Assembly (NCBI RefSeq): GCF_036226685.1
Contig: NZ_CP109009.1
Coordinates: 2,728,001 to 2,792,000 of the forward strand
From: Streptomyces sp. NBC_00690
GTDB taxonomy: Bacteria; Actinomycetota; Actinomycetes; Streptomycetales; Streptomycetaceae
Direction: 5' to 3'
DNA: 64,000 bases
Positions 53,877-63,205 of the stretch are shown here, one piece after another. The position numbers and the translations under genes are program-made. The notes under the pieces are model-generated. The model made no database searches, had not been told where the DNA came from, and saw only the letters and a program-made list of their open reading frames with translations. The first letter of the stretch is position 1. Each line of letters begins with the position of its first letter.

Positions 53877-55496
53877 TCAGATGTGGGCCGCGCCGGCGCC
53901 CGCCTCCGCGTTGGCGCCGCGCTTGGTCAGCAGCGCCACCCCGATGGCCAGAGCCGAGATGCCCGCAGCGACGAGGCAGGCGAGGCCCATGCCGGACACG
54001 AACGTGTCATGCGCGACCTCGGTGATCTTGGCGACCAGCTCGGGCGGGGTGCCCTCGCCGACCGGCGCCACACCGACCTCGACGGCCTCGGCGGCCTTGT
54101 CCATCTGCTCGGGGGGCAGCAGCGGGAGCTTCGCGGCGACCCAGTTGCCCGCGAGATCGCTGTTGACCTTGGCGGCCATGACCGCGCCCAGCACCGCGGT
54201 GCCGAGGCTGCCGCCGATCTGCATGGCTGCCTGCTGGAGACCGCCGGCGACACCGGACAACTCCATCGGGGCGTTGCCCACGATGACCTCGGTCGCACCC
54301 ACCATGACCGGCGCGAGGCCGAGACCGAGCAGGGCGAACCAGATCGACATCGTCAGGCTGCTGGTGTCGGTCTCCAGGGTGGACATGCCGAACAGGGCGA
54401 TCGTGGTGAAGAGCATGCCGCCCGCGAGCGGGATCCGCGGTCCGACCTTGGTGATCACCGCGCCGGCCAGCGGGGAGCCGACGATCATCATTCCGGTGAG
54501 CGGTAGCAGATGCAGACCGCTGTCGACCGGGCTCATGCCGTGGACGTTCTGAAGGTAGAAGGTGACGAAGAACAGACCGCCCATAAAGCCGATGGCCATG
54601 AGCACCATCAGCACCACACCGGCAGACAGCGGCACCGAGCGGAACAGCTTCAGCGGGATCAGCGGCTCGGCGACCTTGTTCTCCCAGAAGGCGAACAGCG
54701 CGAAGGCGACGATCGAGGCACCGATGAAGCCCCATGTCTTGCCATCGCCCCAGCCCCACTCGCCGGCCTTGATCAGCGCCCAGACGAGACAGAACATGCC
54801 GCCCGACAGCAGCAGGATGCCGGGGACGTCGAAGGACTTGGGGGCGTTCTCCGCTCGGTGATCCTTGAGGATCACCAGACCGAGGATCAGGGCGATGATG
54901 CCCACGGGAACGTTGATGAAGAACACGGACTGCCAGCTGACGTGCTCGACCAGCAGACCGCCGACAATCGGTCCGCCCGCGGTGGACGCACCGATGACCA
55001 TGCCCCAGATGCCGATCGCCATGTTCAGCTTCTCGGCGGGGAAGGTCGCCCGGAGCAGACCGAGCGCGGCGGGCATCAACAGGGCTCCGAAGAGGCCCTG
55101 GGCCACTCGGAAGGTCACGATCGAGACGATGCCTTCGGAGAATCCGATGGCCGCAGACGACGCGGCGAAGCCGACGATGCCGATGAGGAAGGTCTGGCGG
55201 TGGCCGAAGCGGTCACCCAGCTTGCCCGCGGTGATCAGGGTGACGGCGAGCGCCAGGAAGTAGCCGTGGCTGATCCATTGGACGTCGGCCATCGTGGCCT
55301 TGAGGTCGGCGGCTATCGCGGGATTGGCGATGGCTACGATGGTGCCGTCCAGTGCGACCATCATCACGCCGATGGCCACTGCGAAGAGCGTCAGCCAAGG
55401 GTGGCCGCGAAGCCCCTTGGCCGGACCCGCCGCTACGTCGCGTGGCCCCAGGGGGTCATCCTGCGGCGTCTTGTCGATGGTGGTCTGACTAGTCAT
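53877..55496 (-). CDS. DHA2-family MFS multidrug exporter
   Basis: The 539-residue protein has 14 transmembrane segments with the EmrB/QacA motifs: LDGTIVAIANPAIAADLKA, GKLGDRFGHRQTFLIG and GPIVGGLLVEHVSWQSVFFINVPVG. It should be a proton-coupled drug exporter. It is divergent from a TetR regulator across a 160-bp region with a nested operator, so the regulator very likely controls it. Confidence 0.92.
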   Translation of the reverse strand: MTSQTTIDKTPQDDPLGPRDVAAGPAKGLRGHPWLTLFAVAIGVMMVALDGTIVAIANPAIAADLKATMADVQWISHGYFLALAVTLITAGKLGDRFGHRQTFLIGIVGFAASSAAIGFSEGIVSIVTFRVAQGLFGALLMPAALGLLRATFPAEKLNMAIGIWGMVIGASTAGGPIVGGLLVEHVSWQSVFFINVPVGIIALILGLVILKDHRAENAPKSFDVPGILLLSGGMFCLVWALIKAGEWGWGDGKTWGFIGASIVAFALFAFWENKVAEPLIPLKLFRSVPLSAGVVLMVLMAIGFMGGLFFVTFYLQNVHGMSPVDSGLHLLPLTGMMIVGSPLAGAVITKVGPRIPLAGGMLFTTIALFGMSTLETDTSSLTMSIWFALLGLGLAPVMVGATEVIVGNAPMELSGVAGGLQQAAMQIGGSLGTAVLGAVMAAKVNSDLAGNWVAAKLPLLPPEQMDKAAEAVEVGVAPVGEGTPPELVAKITEVAHDTFVSGMGLACLVAAGISALAIGVALLTKRGANAEAGAGAAHI

Positions 55497-55500
55497 GCGA

Positions 55501-55567
55501 TGAGACTAGTGACAGCCTCTGACAGTTGACAAACGATTTCTTTAGTCGGTGACTGTCATCTGTCTCA
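55501..55567. promoter_or_regulatory. Nested inverted-repeat operator between the MFS and TetR genes
   Basis: TGAGAC-TAG-TGACAG (55501-55515) and CTGTCA-TCT-GTCTCA (55553-55567) are inverted copies with 12 of 15 matches, 37 bp apart; another TGACAG is at 55520-55525 next to TTGACAA. The element begins 4 bases before the MFS start and fills the side nearer that gene. It is a strong candidate TetR operator. Confidence 0.75.
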
Positions 55568-55656
55568 CAGGTAGGCTGAACCGGTCGATCAGTTCAACGC
55601 GCCGGGCACGTGCGGTGAGACGTCCGGTGTGCAAGAGACCATGAATCGAGGGCCAA

Positions 55657-56388
55657 GTGACGGGCCAGATGGCGGCCGAGCCCATGGCCGAGCCGACCGG
55701 GCTGCGTGAGCGAAAGAAGCAGCTCACCCGTGATGCGCTCGTGCGTGCGTCCTTGGAGCTGTTCATCTCCCAGGGGTACGAGCAGACCACCGTCGATGAG
55801 ATCGCGGACGTGGTCGACGTCTCCCAGCGGACCTTCTTCCGGTACTTCACCAGCAAGGAGGAAGTGGCCTTCGCCCTCCAGGACCTCGTCAGCAACCGCT
55901 TCTGCGCACTCCTGAAGGAGCGCCCGGCCCACGAAGTGCCGTTCGAAGCCCTGCGGAACGCGGTCCTCCTGGGCTGGGACCACATCGACGAGGCGCTCGG
56001 CCAGGTCGCGCCGGTCGAGATCCACTTCCAGACCTGCCTCATGATCGAGTCGACACCCGCCCTGCTCGCCGCGCATCTGCGCCGCTCCACGGAGATGGAA
56101 GAGCAGGTCGCCCGGCTGATCGCGGCGCGCGAAGGGCTCGATGTCGACGCGGACCCCCGACCGCGCACCCTGGTGGCGGCCTTCAGCGCGGTGATGAGGG
56201 TGGCCGGACAGCTGTGGAGCCGTGGCGACGACCCCAGCAAGGACGCCCTGCGGGACCTGACCGCCGAATACCTGGTGCAGCTGGGTCCGGCACTGGCCCA
56301 GGACTGGCACGGCGGGCACAGCGGGCACGGGAGCCGCGAGACCGCGCTCGACGGTGAATCAGTAGGAGCAGTGAGCAGTGAGCAGTGA
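55657..56388 (+). CDS. TetR-family regulator with a 7-bp repeat across its stop codon
   Basis: The 243-residue protein has an N-terminal HTH (about 25-70: ALVRASLELFISQGYEQTTVDEIADVVDVSQRTFFRYFTSKEEV) and a helical ligand domain. The last residues and the stop are built from a GAGCAGT tandem array (56366-56407), so the C-terminal end is a slippage site. It likely represses the divergent MFS gene and itself. The GTG at 55657 follows GAGGG; ATG at 55669 or 55684 are alternatives. Confidence 0.92.
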   Translation: MTGQMAAEPMAEPTGLRERKKQLTRDALVRASLELFISQGYEQTTVDEIADVVDVSQRTFFRYFTSKEEVAFALQDLVSNRFCALLKERPAHEVPFEALRNAVLLGWDHIDEALGQVAPVEIHFQTCLMIESTPALLAAHLRRSTEMEEQVARLIAAREGLDVDADPRPRTLVAAFSAVMRVAGQLWSRGDDPSKDALRDLTAEYLVQLGPALAQDWHGGHSGHGSRETALDGESVGAVSSEQ

Positions 56389-56407
56389 GCAGTGAGCAGT
56401 GAGCAGT
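56366..56407. repeat. Heptamer tandem array (6 copies of GAGCAGT)
   Basis: Six perfect tandem copies of a 7-bp unit span the TetR stop codon. Because 7 is not divisible by three, each gain or loss would change the reading frame. Confidence 0.95.
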
Positions 56408-56632
56408 GACTAACGGTCCCGCGGCATCGCGTCCCGGCCAAACGACCCTGCGGTTCTGACGCGCTGCGGCGCCTGACGGCTCGTCAGGGACCGTCATGCG
56501 GGCCTGCGCCAACGATCCACTGCCCGTCGAGTCACGGCCTTTCCCCCCTTCACTCCCGATATCCCTCTTGAACACGTGAGTTACCTCACGGTCCCCACGA
56601 GGCCCATCACGTCTCTCCTAGGGTGGTGGGCA

Positions 56633-57844
56633 GTGACTCCTTTCAGCCCTTCTCCCGCCCTGGCCGGTTGGCGCGGTCTCCTTGCGCTCGCGGTCGTGTT
56701 CATCATGTTGACCACCACCGGTTGGACCGCCGAACGCCAGCGGAGCGCGCCGCGTGACTTCTTCGAGGCGGAGTCGACGGCATGGCGCAAAGCCAGGGTC
56801 GACGGCCGTGCCCTACCCGGCACGGACAGCACGCCCTCGCAGCTGGCCGCCTTCTTCGCCTCGCTCGACCGCGCCCGGAGCGATCGGCTCGCCCAGCGTT
56901 TCCCGTTGGTGGTCGGCAATCTCAACGGCGCCCCGGTCGCGCTGCGCTATCAGGCCAATCGCGCGGCCATTGCCCGCTCGCTCGCCGTCGAGACCCAGCG
57001 ACGCAAGACGGCCCGGCTCACCGCCGAAGGTCGCCACCACAGCATGCGACGCATCCATCGCTTCCAGGCACTGATGCGGCCCGGACGGCAGATCCTGGCC
57101 TTCGATCCGGCCGGCTCCGGCAGGGCTGCCGAGGTCTTCGGCAGTCTGGAACGGGCCGACCGGGTCTCGGTGATCGTCCCCGGGGTCGACACCGATCTCC
57201 TCACCTTCCAGCGCAGCGCCCGCAAGTACAGCGCCCCCGTGGGCATGGCCCAGTCGCTCTACGCCGCCGAACGCGTTGCCTCGCCCCGTACCCGTACCGC
57301 GGTCATCGCCTGGGCCGACTACATCGCTCCCGCTGGGCTCGGGATGGACTCGGCCACCGGGCGGCTCGCGGAGAACGGTGCGGTGCGGCTGACCCGGCTG
57401 GTCGACGCGCTGCCCGGCGCATCGGAGATCGCCCTGTTCTGCCACAGCTACGGTTCGGTGGTGTGCGGGCTCGCGGCCAGGGAGCTGTCGCCCCGCGTCA
57501 CGGACATCGCGGTCGCGGGCAGCCCGGGGATGCGCGCCGGCAATGTGACCGAACTACGCGCCCGTGCCCGGGTGTGGGCGATGCGGGACCGGGATGATTG
57601 GATTGAGGACGTGCCCCATCTCCAGGTCGGCGGCCTAGGTCACGGCGCCGATCCCATGGCTCCCGAGTTCGGGGCACGGGTGATGTCGGCGGACGGCGCG
57701 ATCGGCCACAGCGGCTATTTCGAGCCGGGCACCGAGAGCATCGCCAACTTGGCGGTGATAGGCGTCGGGTCCTACGCCGAGGTGGTCTGCTCACCCGCGG
57801 ACATCGAGTGCGGCCACGATATTTTCGGTGAAGCAGCGGCCTGA
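56633..57844 (+). CDS. DUF1023 alpha/beta hydrolase, membrane-anchored or secreted
   Basis: The 403-residue protein starts with a hydrophobic segment (RGLLALAVVFIMLTTTGW). The catalytic domain (about 120-370) shows VSVIVPGVDTDLLTF, an esterase-type nucleophile GSEIALFCHSYGSVVCG-like elbow (CHSYGS) and later GADPMAPEFG and GHSGYFEPGT with candidate acid and His. DUF1023 enzymes are Streptomyces-enriched and functionally obscure. The GTG at 56633 is favoured by an upstream GGTGG; the GTG at 56576 would add 19 residues. Confidence 0.82.
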   Translation: MTPFSPSPALAGWRGLLALAVVFIMLTTTGWTAERQRSAPRDFFEAESTAWRKARVDGRALPGTDSTPSQLAAFFASLDRARSDRLAQRFPLVVGNLNGAPVALRYQANRAAIARSLAVETQRRKTARLTAEGRHHSMRRIHRFQALMRPGRQILAFDPAGSGRAAEVFGSLERADRVSVIVPGVDTDLLTFQRSARKYSAPVGMAQSLYAAERVASPRTRTAVIAWADYIAPAGLGMDSATGRLAENGAVRLTRLVDALPGASEIALFCHSYGSVVCGLAARELSPRVTDIAVAGSPGMRAGNVTELRARARVWAMRDRDDWIEDVPHLQVGGLGHGADPMAPEFGARVMSADGAIGHSGYFEPGTESIANLAVIGVGSYAEVVCSPADIECGHDIFGEAAA

Positions 57845-57919
57845 CGCGCGTAGAGCTCTGTGTATTGCACATCTGACGAAGGGGCGACGTGGAAGCGCCG
57901 GCAGCCTACGATGATGCGT

Positions 57920-58792
57920 ATGGGTGATGTATTGGCTGGAATTCAAGCCACATGGGAGTTTGAGTCCGACTCCGTGCTCATCCGCTATGAACGGGGACAC
58001 CGAACGCCGAAGCTCTTGCAGGCGCTCCACGAACGCCGCATCCCCCACGAGGCGTTGGCATCGGTGACTCTCTCCCCGGGCAGGCGGGGGACGGTGGTGC
58101 TGTACGCGGCGCCCAGACCCGGCGCGGACCCGCTGATGGAAGCCGCGGCCGGACAGCTCAAGGAAGCGTGCGACCCCTATCGACTGGTGCTACCGGCCGA
58201 TGGCAAGGACATGGCCGAGTTCCATGCCGGGGAACTGAGAGCGGCGCTGGCCGTGGACGCGGACCGACCCACCGAGCGGTACACCGTTGCCGCCCCCGAC
58301 GCACCGCTGGCGTTCAAGGCGTCCGACGGAAGGGCCTCCTTCGACGGCCGGCACGTCGGCTTCCGCTGGTCCCGCACAGGGGCCTCCTCAGCGAAGTGGA
58401 AGGCGGGCGACCAGAGCTTCTCGGTGAGCGAGCTCAGCGGGGTGGAGTGGCGCACGCCCGAAGCCGCCGAAGGATATCTGCGGTTGCTGCGCCGGTCGGA
58501 CGTCCTCCTCGGCGAGGAGAGCACGCCCCCCGCGCGGGTGGACCAGGATCCCGCAGCGGTCGTGTTCGGCGTCCGCAGCGGACCGGTGCACGAGTCGCTG
58601 CCCTTCGCGGCTGCGGTGTTGGAATCGGTCCAGAAGTCCGGCGCTGCGCCCGCTCTGGCCCTGCACACCGCCCGGCGCGACCCGGCGGACATCGCCGAGC
58701 GGATCAGACACCTCGGCGAACTGCATCAGGCGGGCCTGGTGACCGACGACGAGTTCAGTTCCAAGAAGGCGCAGCTGCTGGCGGAGCTCTGA
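57920..58792 (+). CDS. DUF4429 protein with C-terminal SHOCT domain
   Basis: The 290-residue protein has the DUF4429 pattern of two beta-rich repeats (VLAGIQATWEFESDSVLIRYERG... and LAFKASDGRASFDGRHVGF...), and the last 30 residues (IAERIRHLGELHQAGLVTDDEFSSKKAQLLAEL) are a SHOCT domain. No signal peptide. TACGAT just upstream of the ATG at 57920 suggests a leaderless transcript; ATG at 57911 is possible. Function unknown. Confidence 0.82.
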   Translation: MGDVLAGIQATWEFESDSVLIRYERGHRTPKLLQALHERRIPHEALASVTLSPGRRGTVVLYAAPRPGADPLMEAAAGQLKEACDPYRLVLPADGKDMAEFHAGELRAALAVDADRPTERYTVAAPDAPLAFKASDGRASFDGRHVGFRWSRTGASSAKWKAGDQSFSVSELSGVEWRTPEAAEGYLRLLRRSDVLLGEESTPPARVDQDPAAVVFGVRSGPVHESLPFAAAVLESVQKSGAAPALALHTARRDPADIAERIRHLGELHQAGLVTDDEFSSKKAQLLAEL

Positions 58793-58810
58793 CCTTCGGC
58801 GGCCTTCGAA

Positions 58811-58838
58811 CGGGTGTCATACCCAGGTATGACACCCG
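58811..58838. promoter_or_regulatory. 28-bp palindrome upstream of the first DesK-type kinase gene
   Basis: CGGGTGTCATACC-CA-GGTATGACACCCG is a perfect 13-bp inverted repeat. A further GGTATGAC half-site lies at 58851-58858, 25 bp on. It sits 57-84 bp before the kinase start. I read it as the binding site of the cognate LuxR-type regulator, although it could also end the DUF4429 transcript. Confidence 0.7.
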
Positions 58839-58894
58839 TTTCGGCTCCTGGGTATGACGCTTCGCCGAACCGGTCTGCCTACTCTGACCAGGCC

Positions 58895-60220
58895 ATGTCT
58901 GATACTCCTCCGCCCCACCCCCCCGACCTGCGCAGGCGTGCGCTCCACACCGCCCGCCGCGGCTGGGGCTTCCTCACGGCCGACCTCCGGGCGCCGTCCG
59001 CCTCGACGGCCCCCCTGCTCGGCACGGCCCGCAGACAGTGGCTGCGGGCGCTGCCGTACGTCGTCGCCTTCGCCGGAGTCGCCGCGCTGCTGCCGGTCAC
59101 CATCAACGTGCTGACCAACGGGTACGGCCTCAACGGCGCCCTCGCGGGTGCGCTGGCCACCGCCCAGACCGCACCGCTGCTGCTCGCCGTGACCCGCCCG
59201 CTGAAGGCGTGGTGGATCATTTACACCGCCGATGTGCTGGGTGCGGTGGCCCTGATGGGCGCGGACCGCACCGAGGGGCTGGCCTGGCCCTGGACGCCCA
59301 TGGTCGTGGTCGGCTATCTGCTGCTGATGGCCTTCGTGGGCCTACGGGAGCCGCGCCGCACGCTGGCGGCGGTCTGGCTGGCCACCGGTGTCGCGGGGCT
59401 CGTCTTCGAACTGATCTCCCAGACGCTGAGCGACGGCGTCCATGTACTGCTGTTCGTGCTGACAGGGGTGGTCCTGGTGGTCACGGGCGCGCTGCGCGAA
59501 CGCGGCGACGCACAGCGCAGATTGGTGGCCCAGGAGACCATCAGCGAGGCCGAGCGCGCCCGGCGCACCCTGTTGGAGGAACGCACCCGGATCGCCCGTG
59601 AACTCCACGATGTGGTCGCCCACCACATGTCGGTGATCACCGTCCAGGCGGATTCGGCCCCGTACCGGATCGAAGGTCTGCCACCCGCCGCGCAGGAGGA
59701 GTTCGCGGCGATCGCGGCCGGCGCCCGGGAGTCGCTCAATGAGATGCGCCGACTGTTGACCGTGTTGCGCAGCGAGGGCACCGAGGGCGAACTGGCACCG
59801 CAACCGGGTCTGTCCCGCGTACAGCAGTTGGTGGAGGCGGCGGTGCGGGCCGGGGTGCCGGCTGAGTTGACCATGAGCCCACCGGCGGGGGCGGTGCCGC
59901 AGTCGGTCGATCTGTCGGCGTACCGGATCGTCCAGGAGGCGCTGTCGAACGTGGTGCGGCACGCGCCGGGAGCGTCGACGCGGGTGTCCATCACCTCGGA
60001 CGGCGCGCAGTTGATGGTCCTGGTGGTCAATGGCCCGGCCGAGGAGCGCGCCGCCCCCCTGGAGTCCCATCCCGGCACCGGTCACGGCCTGGTCGGAATG
60101 CGTGAGCGCGTACGGTTGACCGGCGGAAGGCTGGACACCGGACCGCTGCCCGACGGCGGTTTCACGGTGGCCGCCCAACTGCCCCTGACCCCGCCAGCCG
60201 GCCCGAAGGATCCTTCGTGA
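58895..60220 (+). CDS. DesK-like sensor histidine kinase
   Basis: The 441-residue protein has five or six transmembrane helices (about 50-200), then a HisKA_3 dimerisation helix with the phospho-acceptor His at about 238 (RIARELHDVVAHHMSV) and an HATPase_c domain (YRIVQEALSNVVRHA, GTGHGLVGMRERV). It probably senses membrane state or a small ligand. The ATG at 58895 has no Shine-Dalgarno; TACTCT at 58880 could make a leaderless mRNA. Its TGA overlaps the next GTG. Confidence 0.92.
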   Translation: MSDTPPPHPPDLRRRALHTARRGWGFLTADLRAPSASTAPLLGTARRQWLRALPYVVAFAGVAALLPVTINVLTNGYGLNGALAGALATAQTAPLLLAVTRPLKAWWIIYTADVLGAVALMGADRTEGLAWPWTPMVVVGYLLLMAFVGLREPRRTLAAVWLATGVAGLVFELISQTLSDGVHVLLFVLTGVVLVVTGALRERGDAQRRLVAQETISEAERARRTLLEERTRIARELHDVVAHHMSVITVQADSAPYRIEGLPPAAQEEFAAIAAGARESLNEMRRLLTVLRSEGTEGELAPQPGLSRVQQLVEAAVRAGVPAELTMSPPAGAVPQSVDLSAYRIVQEALSNVVRHAPGASTRVSITSDGAQLMVLVVNGPAEERAAPLESHPGTGHGLVGMRERVRLTGGRLDTGPLPDGGFTVAAQLPLTPPAGPKDPS

Positions 60221-60894
60221 CCATTCGTGTGATCATCGTCGACGACCAGGCCATGGTGCGCGCCGGTTTCGCCGCGCTCCTGTCGGCGCAGTCGGACATC
60301 GACGTGGTGGGCGAGGCCGCGGACGGCAGGGCGGGGGTGGAGGTGTCCCGCAGCACCCATCCGAACGTGGTGCTGATGGACGTCAGGATGCCGGAGATGG
60401 ACGGCCTGGCCGCCGCCCGCGCGATCCTGTCCCCGCCGCCGGGGGTGATCCATGTGCCGAAGGTGTTGATGCTAACGACCTTCGACGTGGACGACTACGT
60501 GTACGAGGCGCTGCGCGCCGGTGCCTCGGGCTTCCTGTTGAAGGACGCACCGCCCGCCGATCTGATCGCCGCGGTACGGATCGTGGCGGCAGGGGAGGCC
60601 CTGCTGGCGCCTTCGGTGACCCGCCGGCTCATCGCGGACTTCGCCACCCAGCGTCCGGCACCGCGCAAGGACCCGTCGCTGAGGCTCAAGGGCCTGACGC
60701 CACGGGAGACGGAGGTGCTGGAGCTGATCGCCCGGGGCCTGTCGAACCGGGAGATCGCCGAGCAGTTGGTGCTGGCCGAGCAGACGGTGAAGACCCACAT
60801 CGGGCGGGTGCTGGCCAAACTCGCCCTGCGGGACCGCGCACAGGCCGTGATCTTCGCGTACGAGTCGGGGTTGGTGCGGCCGGGGTCGTCGTAG
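60217..60894 (+). CDS. LuxR/NarL-type response regulator
   Basis: The 225-residue protein has a receiver (VDDQ, phospho-Asp 55 in VVLMDVRMPEMDG, KDAPP) and a C-terminal HTH (LTPRETEVLELIARGLSNREIAEQLVLAEQTVKTHIGRVLAKL). It is translationally coupled to its kinase by GTGA. It is the best candidate for binding the upstream 28-bp palindrome. Confidence 0.95.
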   Translation: MTIRVIIVDDQAMVRAGFAALLSAQSDIDVVGEAADGRAGVEVSRSTHPNVVLMDVRMPEMDGLAAARAILSPPPGVIHVPKVLMLTTFDVDDYVYEALRAGASGFLLKDAPPADLIAAVRIVAAGEALLAPSVTRRLIADFATQRPAPRKDPSLRLKGLTPRETEVLELIARGLSNREIAEQLVLAEQTVKTHIGRVLAKLALRDRAQAVIFAYESGLVRPGSS

Positions 60895-61208
60895 CGGTCA
60901 CCGGGCCCACTCCGCAGACCCATTCGGGCGCGTGGGATGCGGGCGCGGCTCAAACTGTCCGCGAGGGGCGCGGCTCAAGCCGTCCGCGAGGGGCGCCGCA
61001 GACGTCGATCCGGACACGGGACAACAGCTCGCCGGTACACCTCGCAAAACCCGCCGGCGCGTCCGCTTCACCGGCCGAACGGGCACGGGGCACACGGGTC
61101 CACGGACACACACGGAGCACACGGACCACGGGTACGACCACGGTCCGATCCGGAAGTACGGCCCGTGCTCCGACGACGCGGTGCCGGAAGCCGGGCCAAT
61201 GTTCCCCC
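60895..61208 (+). other. 314-bp intergenic region with a direct repeat
   Basis: Two direct copies of a 25-bp sequence (60941-60965 and 60966-60990, two mismatches) occur, and CACGG motifs recur near 61084-61141. No gene is supported. Confidence 0.5.
60941..60990. repeat. 25-bp direct repeat, two copies
   Basis: Two tandem copies of GGGCGCGGCTCAA(A/G)C(T/C)GTCC... differ at two positions. Position between the two kinase systems; role unknown. Confidence 0.7.
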
Positions 61209-61943
61209 ATGACCATCACAGCTGCGACGGCCCCTGTGTCGAGCCCTGTTCTGCCGGGACGCTGGGTGGGCGGTGCCTCCCTGGTGATCGGCCCCCTGCT
61301 CCTGCTCGCCGGAGTGCTGCTCCGCCTGCGCTTCGACTTCTTCTTCCCCTCGCAACTGAATGCCTACGAGGGCCATCCGGATCTCATGTCGACCTCGTAC
61401 GGTCTGGTGGCGGTCGGGTGGGTGTTGCTCTGGCCGGGAGTCGTGCTCCTCGCCGCCAGGATCGGTGGGCGGTTTCGCGAGTTGGCCGTGTGGGGCGGTG
61501 CACTCACGGTCCTCGGCCTGTTCGCCCGGGCGTTTCACGCCGGCGTGGATCATCTGGGCTTCCAGTTGGTCACCGTGCAGGGGGCGATATCGGCGACGCA
61601 GACGGTGAGCGAGACGTACGGCGCGTTTCATGTGTTCAGCGCGCTGAACGCCGCCGTCATGGGGGGCTGGGTTCTGCTGGCCGTCGGCGCGTACCGCTCG
61701 GGGGTGTTCGGCCCGTTGCGTACGGCGGCGTTGGCCTTGGGGTCGGTCATGCCGCTGGGGGTGTTGAAGGGAACCACTGCATGGTCGGTCGTCGCCGCCG
61801 TCGGACTGTGTGTCGCACTCGTCCCGCTCGGGGTGGCCGCGTTGCGCTCGGGGCCTGTGCCCCGAGCGGCCACGATCGCCGGAAGGCTGCTGCTGGTGGG
61901 GGCCGTGGGCGTCGCGATGTTCCTCTTCGGGCGGGCCGGATGA
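61209..61943 (+). CDS. Polytopic membrane protein, first gene of the second kinase operon
   Basis: The 244-residue protein has about seven hydrophobic helices with WPGVVLLAARIGGRF, FHAGVDHLGFQLV and LGSVMPLGVLKGTTAW. No family is recognised. The ATG at 61209 has no clear ribosome site. Its stop overlaps the kinase start (ATGA). It may sense a signal for the kinase. Confidence 0.72.
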   Translation: MTITAATAPVSSPVLPGRWVGGASLVIGPLLLLAGVLLRLRFDFFFPSQLNAYEGHPDLMSTSYGLVAVGWVLLWPGVVLLAARIGGRFRELAVWGGALTVLGLFARAFHAGVDHLGFQLVTVQGAISATQTVSETYGAFHVFSALNAAVMGGWVLLAVGAYRSGVFGPLRTAALALGSVMPLGVLKGTTAWSVVAAVGLCVALVPLGVAALRSGPVPRAATIAGRLLLVGAVGVAMFLFGRAG

Positions 61944-63205
61944 ACGACCGTCGCTATCGTCGTGCGATGCACACGGCCCGGTGGCGCCCGCGGACGGGCA
62001 CACATCTCTTGGCCCTCGACGCCTGTACGGCGGCGGTCCTGACGGCCGTCTATGTGGTCCTGGCGGGCCAGGACGCCTCCGACGGTCTGCCCCGCTTCTG
62101 CGGCCCGTGGTGGCTGGGTTGGCTGGTGGCGGTCGGGGTGGGAGGGCCGCTGGCCGTTCGCCGCCTATGGCCCCTGCCCGTCCTGGCCGTGGTCGTCGGG
62201 GCCACGACGGCGGCAACACTCCTGGACATCACACGCGATCCCTATCTGGCCACTGCGCTGGCCGCCTGCGCGGTGGCGTCCGTCGAGCCGGTACGACGGG
62301 CCTCGGCAGGGTTGGTCGGTGCCCTGGTGGTTTCGGCAGCCGCGGTCGTCATCGGCGAGGCGGTCATCACACCGGCCGGTCCGTGGTCGGAGGCGATCGG
62401 AACCGCCGCGTTCGTCTGGCTCGTCGTCGGGGCCGCCTGGGCGGCGGGCCGTGTCGCGCGGGCCCGGGGAGCCCGGGCGGTCCAAAGGGATCGGCGTCTG
62501 CTGGAGGATGCCCTGGCCGAGGAGCGTCTGCGCATCGCCAGAGAACTGCACGACATCGTGTCGCACAGCCTCAGCGTGATCGTCGTGAAGGCAGCAGTCG
62601 CCAATCATGTGGCCGAGGAGCGCCCCCAGGAGACGCGGGATGCCGTCCGGGCGATCGAGCGGACCGGCCGGGAGGCACTGACCGAGATGCGTCGGGCCCT
62701 GGGCGTGCTGCGCAGCGGATCCGCAGCGCACCACCGGCGAGAGCCCGGCCCTGCGCAGACCGATCCCCCTCCGGGACTGGCCGACCTGCCCGACCTCGTC
62801 CACCGTGCCGAACAGGCCGGAGTCCGTATCGAACTGCGCACCCCACCGACCGCCGACCTCGACCAGGGGACGGAACTGACCGTCTACCGGATCGTCCAGG
62901 AGGCACTGACCAACGTGGTCAGGCACGCTGGCGCCGGAACGCACTGCCAGGTGACGATCGCGGTCGACGCACGGGGAGAAGTGACGATCGAAGTGGTGGA
63001 CGACGGAGCCGGGAACACCACCTCCTCCGGGAGCGCGGAACTCCAGGGCGGTCATGGGCTCTTGGGAATGCGGGAACGCGTTACGGTGCACGGGGGGACG
63101 TTGACGATCGGGCCACGACCCGACGGCGGGTTCGCCCTGCTGGCCCGACTCCCGCCCGAACCTCCGCACAGCACGGCTGGAAGCCGATACGAGAGGTCGA
63201 GGTGA
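61940..63205 (+). CDS. Sensor histidine kinase (HisKA_3 family, second system)
   Basis: The 421-residue protein has four or so transmembrane segments (about 20-160), HisKA_3 with His at about 204 (RIARELHDIVSHSLSVIVVKAAVANHV) and an HATPase_c domain (YRIVQEALTNVVRHAG, GGHGLLGMRERV). The ATGA overlap with the membrane protein and GTGA overlap with the regulator mark a tightly coupled operon. Confidence 0.93.
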   Translation: MNDRRYRRAMHTARWRPRTGTHLLALDACTAAVLTAVYVVLAGQDASDGLPRFCGPWWLGWLVAVGVGGPLAVRRLWPLPVLAVVVGATTAATLLDITRDPYLATALAACAVASVEPVRRASAGLVGALVVSAAAVVIGEAVITPAGPWSEAIGTAAFVWLVVGAAWAAGRVARARGARAVQRDRRLLEDALAEERLRIARELHDIVSHSLSVIVVKAAVANHVAEERPQETRDAVRAIERTGREALTEMRRALGVLRSGSAAHHRREPGPAQTDPPPGLADLPDLVHRAEQAGVRIELRTPPTADLDQGTELTVYRIVQEALTNVVRHAGAGTHCQVTIAVDARGEVTIEVVDDGAGNTTSSGSAELQGGHGLLGMRERVTVHGGTLTIGPRPDGGFALLARLPPEPPHSTAGSRYERSR

